Below are positions 20,601 through 26,600 of a stretch of 64,000 nucleotides of DNA, piece by piece. The stretch is from NCBI RefSeq assembly GCF_013359755.1, contig NZ_JABMCJ010000077.1:62001-126000 (forward strand), given 5' to 3'. The position numbers and the translations under genes were made by a program. The notes below the pieces were generated by a model. That model was not told the DNA's origin and did not search any database. It saw only the letters and a program-made list of their open reading frames with translations. The stretch is from Tardiphaga robiniae. GTDB taxonomy: Bacteria; Pseudomonadota; Alphaproteobacteria; Rhizobiales; Xanthobacteraceae. The stretch's first letter is position 1. Each line of letters opens with the position of its first letter.

Positions 20601-23600
20601 CTGAAAACGATCGCAGTGTCTTCATTCACAACGCGCGCGGTCGGAACGGTGTTGGTCGGCGCGTCGTTCACCGCGGTGACGCTGATGACCAGATTGGCGC
20701 CGGCGGTGTCATTATCGCCATCGATCAATGTGTAGGAGAACGTTTCGGTCGTGTTGGTCACGAGCTGGGACGGCGCGTTGTAGCTCCAGGCGCCGGTCGA
20801 GAAGTTGAAGTTCAGGTGACCGTTGATGCCTGTGTCGATCGACAACGCATTGCCGAGGATCGTACCGGTTTCCCCGCCGCTCTTGGTGATGGTCGACGCG
20901 CCATTCCAGGTATAGGTGACGCTGCCGATCGTGATGGACAGAATCCGCCCACCATCGGCGCCGAAGTGGTCATTGCTAAGAATATTGCCGGTAACCGAGG
21001 TCGGCAGCGTCGGCGTGATGGTGCCGAGCAGCGCCGGATCGTTGGCCGTTGTGATGATCAGCGGTGAGCCGGGATAGGCGACATCGTTGAGGTCGGGATC
21101 GTTGGCGCCGATGCTGTTACCCACGCCGACGGCGTAGGACGTCATGCTCTTGCTTTGCAGGAAGCTTTCCCATGCAGCACGTTCCGTGCTGTTGAGACCG
21201 CCGTTACCTGTCGGCTGGCCATCGGTGAAGAAGTAGACCGAGGTACCGCCAGACGGAATCGTGGCGCCCTGGATTGCGGCCGTGGCGTTGTCGTAGTCCG
21301 TGCCACCGTTCGTTCCCGGGAACGAATTGCTGTTGATATACGCGATCGCCTGCGCCTTGGTCATCCAGGACGAGGACGTGGCGTTGTCCGAGAATGTCAC
21401 AATCAGAACCTGATCAGCATTGCTCGTATTCAAGAGATTAATGGCTGCAGCCTTCGCCAGCGCAAGCCGCGACGAGAAACCGCCCGAGCCATCGGGATCA
21501 TCATTCATGCTTCCGGAACGATCGAAAGCGAGAATGATGTTGCCGGTGCCGAGCGCCGGCGAGGATTCAGCCACCGTAGCGGTTTCGCCAGCGGCGGTCG
21601 GTGCGTCGTCGTTGACGGTGACCTTGAAGGATGACGTGGCCGTATCGCCGTCGCTGTCCGTTGCGGTGAAGTTGAAGGTCAGGTCGATATTGTCTTCGGT
21701 TGTCGTATCCGGATGGTCGAGCTTGCCCTTGAGCGTAAAGATGTACGAACCGTCGTTCTGGTCGGACAGCGTGACGCTGAACACTTCCGCCGTACCGGCC
21801 ATGCCCTTCAGCACCGTGCCGTTGTTGCTGATGACATAGGTCAGCTCAACGCCGCCCTGAGAGAGATGCTGCGAGGTCAGCGCAGCCGTCGTCGCGCTAT
21901 CGAAGGTGACGGCGCGGTCGCCATTCACTGACGCGCCATTGATGCCGCCATTGACGGAGCTGTTGCCGTCATCGGCACCCCACGAAATGCCCAGCTTGCC
22001 GCCCACGGTCAGTCGGCTGCTGTCGGTATCGACCGTCACATCGGTGATCGGCGCAAGACCGTCATGGTTGCCAGCCGACAGGTCGTCTTCATCGACACGC
22101 GATGAGGCCGGGCTGCCGATGGTCGGAAGATCGTCGTTGACGGCGACCGCAAAGGTGGAGGTCGCCTTGTCGCCATCGCTGTCGGTGGCGATGAAATTGA
22201 AGGTCAGATTGAGATTATCTGCCGTACCGTGGGTCGGATGATCGAGGCTGTCGACAAGCGTGAAGATGTATTTACCCGAACCGTCATCCGATAGCTGCAC
22301 CGTGAACACGGTCGCGCCATTGGCCTTCGCCGTCAGCAGCGAATTACCCGAGCTGTAGCTATAGACCAGAGACGTACCGTCATGGGTCAGATGAAGCGCG
22401 TTAAGTGCCGTATTGGTCGCGTTCACATCGAACGTCACAGCGCGATCGCCGTTGACCGAGGAAGCACCGGTAATGCCGACATTGCCGAGATTGTTGCCGT
22501 CGTCGGCACCCCAGGAGATATTGAGTTTGCCGCCAACGGTCTTGCTGCTGTTGTCGGTATCGATGCTCGAGTCGGTGATGATCGACAGACCCGCCACATT
22601 GCCGAGTGAACTATCGTCGGCCTGGGCCGAGGCCGGGGTGCCGATCACCGGGCTATCGTCGTTCACTTCGACGGTGAAATTGCCGGCCGTGACATCGCCG
22701 TCCGAGTCGGTCGCGTTGAACTTGAACGACAGAGGCAGATTGTCCTCGCCCGAGTGGTCGGGATGGTCGAGGTTACGCGTCAGCGTGAAGATGTAGGAAC
22801 CGTTGTCGACGTCCGACAGCTTGACGTTGAAGATCTCCTCGCCATTCGCCTTCGCAGTCAGAGTCTGGCCATCGGCACTGATCTGATAGCTCAGCGCCGC
22901 TCCGTTATGCGTCAGGTTCAGGCCAAGCAGCGTCGTGATATTCGACGCGTCGAATGTCACAGCGCGATCGCCGGCCACCGGAGCGCCGGTGGTGCCGCCA
23001 TTGACGACCGTATTGGAATCGTCACTGCCCCAGGAAATGTTGAGCTTTCCGCCGACGGTGCGGTTGTTGTTATCGGTGTCGATAGCACTGTCCGTGATCA
23101 GGCTGAGGCCGGCCGGATTGCCGAACGCGTCCTCATCCGCCCGAGCCGACTCGGGTGTCCCGACCGTCGCCTTGGTGTCCGCGACTGTGATCGTGAAGGT
23201 GCGATCAACCGTATCGCCATCGCCATCGATCGCATGCGCCGTGAAGGTGAGCGTCAGGCTGCTGTCGTTACCAGCGCCGACATGGTCGAGATTCTGGAAC
23301 AGCGTGGCAGCGAAGGCCGGATTGACCAGACCATTCAGCGCGACGATGAACACGGGATGGTCCACAGTGTCGCCGACCTTGTAGGCGACGAGCTCTTCAT
23401 CAACACCGTTGGCCGCGAGGCGCACAGTGTAGGCAAGCGCAACACCGTCCGAGGTCAGACCCTGCGGAACGATAGCCAGGCCATTGGAATCCTTTACGAA
23501 CTCAAGATGGGCCGAACCACGATCATCAGCATTCCAGTCGATGCCAAGGTTGCCAAAGGTCGACGAGACTGTCGGCAGTCCCGTTTCCGTGAGCGCGCCG

Positions 23601-26600
23601 ACGTCGGCATTACCGACCAGCAGCGGGACATTATCGGTGACGACAACGGTGAAATTCGAGATCGGAGTCGTATCGCCGTCGCTGTCGGTCGCGGTGAAAC
23701 CGAACGAGAGATTGAGCGATGTCCCATCGCCCGTCTTGTGATCGAGATTGTCGTAGAGCTGGAACGTGTAGCTACCGTTGCCGAGATCCGACAGTTGCAC
23801 GCTGAACACGCGTGCAGCATCCGATGGCGAGGTACCGAGATTGCCGCCACCGACTCCGATATAATTGGTGCCGTCAAAACGATAGGCCGTCAGCCCGGTG
23901 CCGTCAGCCGACAGCACATAGATCAAGGCAACGCCGTTCGAAGTCAGACCGCTCGGTGCCGTACCAGCGAGCGCGGCATCGAAGGCGACAGAGCGATTGA
24001 ACGCGCCGGAATTGTTGTCGTCCGCACCCCACGAGATATTCAACGAAACGTCAGACAGAGTCTGAGTCAGGAAGGTATTGGAGAACTCGGTGCTGGTGCT
24101 TTCTGCAATCGTCTGATCGCCGATCTTGCCGATCGAAGGGGCATCGTCGTTGACCAGAACGGCGAATGACGTGGGAATGCTGTCACCATCGCTGTCAGTC
24201 GCACGAACTGCGAAGTTCAGCGTCACATTGTCTTCGACCGAATGGAGCGGGTGATCGATACTGCCGGTCAGCGTGAAAGTGTAGGAGCCGGTGTCAACGT
24301 CGGACAACGCGACGTGGAAGATCTCCTGCTCTCCTGCCGAGGCGATCAGCTTGGTGCCGTCGGCAGAGATTTGATAGGTGATCACGGTGCCGTTATGGGT
24401 CAGGCCCAAGGCCGACAGCGCGCTCACGTTCGACGCATCGAAAGTAACGGCGCGGTCACCATTCACCGGCAAGCCCGTGATGCCGCCATCAACGACGCTG
24501 TTGCCGTTATCGGATCCCCACAAAATATTCAGCGCATGAGTGACCACGGTCACCTGACCGGCGACATCACCGACACCGCCTGCCACGCCGTTGGCCAAAC
24601 CATCTTCATCGACGATGCCGACCGCTGCCGCCGTCAGGCTGACATTAGCGAGGAAGGTGCCGCTGTTATCGATGGCGCCCGTTTCCTTGAACGACAGCGT
24701 GTTGCTGGTGCCATCGGCAACGACAGTCAGATCAATGGTCTGCATCGCGCCGGTTTGCGGCGAATAACTGCCAACCAGGGTGCCGTTCCAATACACTTCC
24801 AGATGTGCACCATACGGCCCCGTCGCTTCGCCGATCGCGAAGGACAGATGATAGGTCTGGCCGGTGGTCATGTCGCCAATGGTCTGGGACAGGGTCAGGT
24901 CGCCGGGCGAGGCTTCCAGATCCACCATGTGACCGCCATTCGGCAAGGTCGCGCCGAGATAGCCACTATTGACGCGCTCGAGACGGTCGCCGGTAATGGT
25001 CCAGCCGGTGACATTGGTGCTGTAATTGCCCCAGCTCGCGACGCCCGACCAGTCGCCGGCGGAGAAGTCGCCATTGATAATCAGATTGACCGGCGTGGTG
25101 ACTGGCACCACTGGCGCGTCGTCGTTGATCGTCACCGAAAAGCTCGAAGAGATCGCATCGCCGTCGCCGTCGCGCGCCGTGAAATTGAATACCGGCGTCA
25201 GATCGTCTTCAACGCCCGAAATCGGGTGATCGAGATGACCCAGCATCGTGAAATTGTACGAACCGTTGCCCTGATCGGACAGCGTGACGGCGAACACCTT
25301 GTCGCCATCGAGACGGCCTGAACCCTGATAGGCCGTCAGCGTCGTACCATCGGTCGACAGGACATACTGCAGCGCGACGCCGTTCGACGTGAGATTCTGA
25401 TTTTGAAGCGCAGCAATCGCGTTATCCGCAAAGACGACCGAACGATCGCCATTGACCTGCGTGCCGCTGAAGCCGCCGTTCACGGAGCTGTTGCCGTCGT
25501 CTGCTCCCCACGAAATGTTCAGCGATGCCGTTGCCGTCTTGCCTTCGCCCGCCAGATCGCCCGGATTGGAAGGATAGCTGTCGCCGGCATTGCCTTCTTC
25601 ATCGACGTACTGGGGCACGACTCCTTCGGCGGAGAAAGACAAGGCTTCGTCGGTGATATTGACCGTGAAACTCGCTGGAACCGTCGAGTCGCCATCGCTG
25701 TCGGTCGCAATGAAGCCAAATGTCAGCGCCTGGCTGCCTTCGGAGCTGCCCCGATGGTCCAGATTGTCCAGCAAGGTGAAGTCGTAGCTGCCATTTCCGC
25801 TGTCGGACAACTGCACAGTAAAGATGGTGCGCGCGCTATGGCCTTCGGTGGCAGCAGTCGTTGCCGTCAGCAAAGTGCCCCCCGCGGAGATCGTGTAGAT
25901 GATCGTCGCGCCGTCGGAAGTCAGGCCGAGGTTTTCGAGAGCGGCTTGCGTCGCAGCGGTGAATGTGACCGAGCGATCATGCGCGCCGCCCGCAGCAGTC
26001 GGATTCTGATTGTCCGAACGCCAATCGATGTGCAGCGATACGGCGCCCGTGTCCTTCGGCGTAAACGAACCGCCGACCACCAGCAAGGAGAGCATGTCCC
26101 CGCCACCTTCGCTCGGCGGCGTTTCGCCGTTGCCTTCGCTCAGTGTGCTTGCGTCGGCCGGACCGGTCACAACCGGCACCGTATCCGCGATCACCGCATG
26201 CAGCGTGCCGTTGACCGTATCGCCATCGCTGTCTGTCGCAGTGAAGTTGAAGGCCAGATCGATGTTCTGGAACGTGGCTGAACCATTATCGTGATCCAGC
26301 GAACGATACTGGGTGACGACATAGCTGCCGCTATTGCTGGCGTCGGACAGGGTCACGACGAAGACGACGTTGTTGGCGATTCCACCTTCGCCACCCTCGC
26401 CTTCACCGCTCGGCGTGCCGCTCTGCTGCAGGTCGGCGAGGCTGGTCGGGGCGGTCGCGCCTGTATAGGCAACCAGCACAGTGCCGTTTTCGAGCAGCAC
26501 GTAGTGGACGGTCTCGCCATGCGACGTCAGCGTACCGATGGCCGTTGCGCCGTCGCCGGTGGCCGTCACCTGCGTGTTGGCAAACACGACCGAGCGGTCA

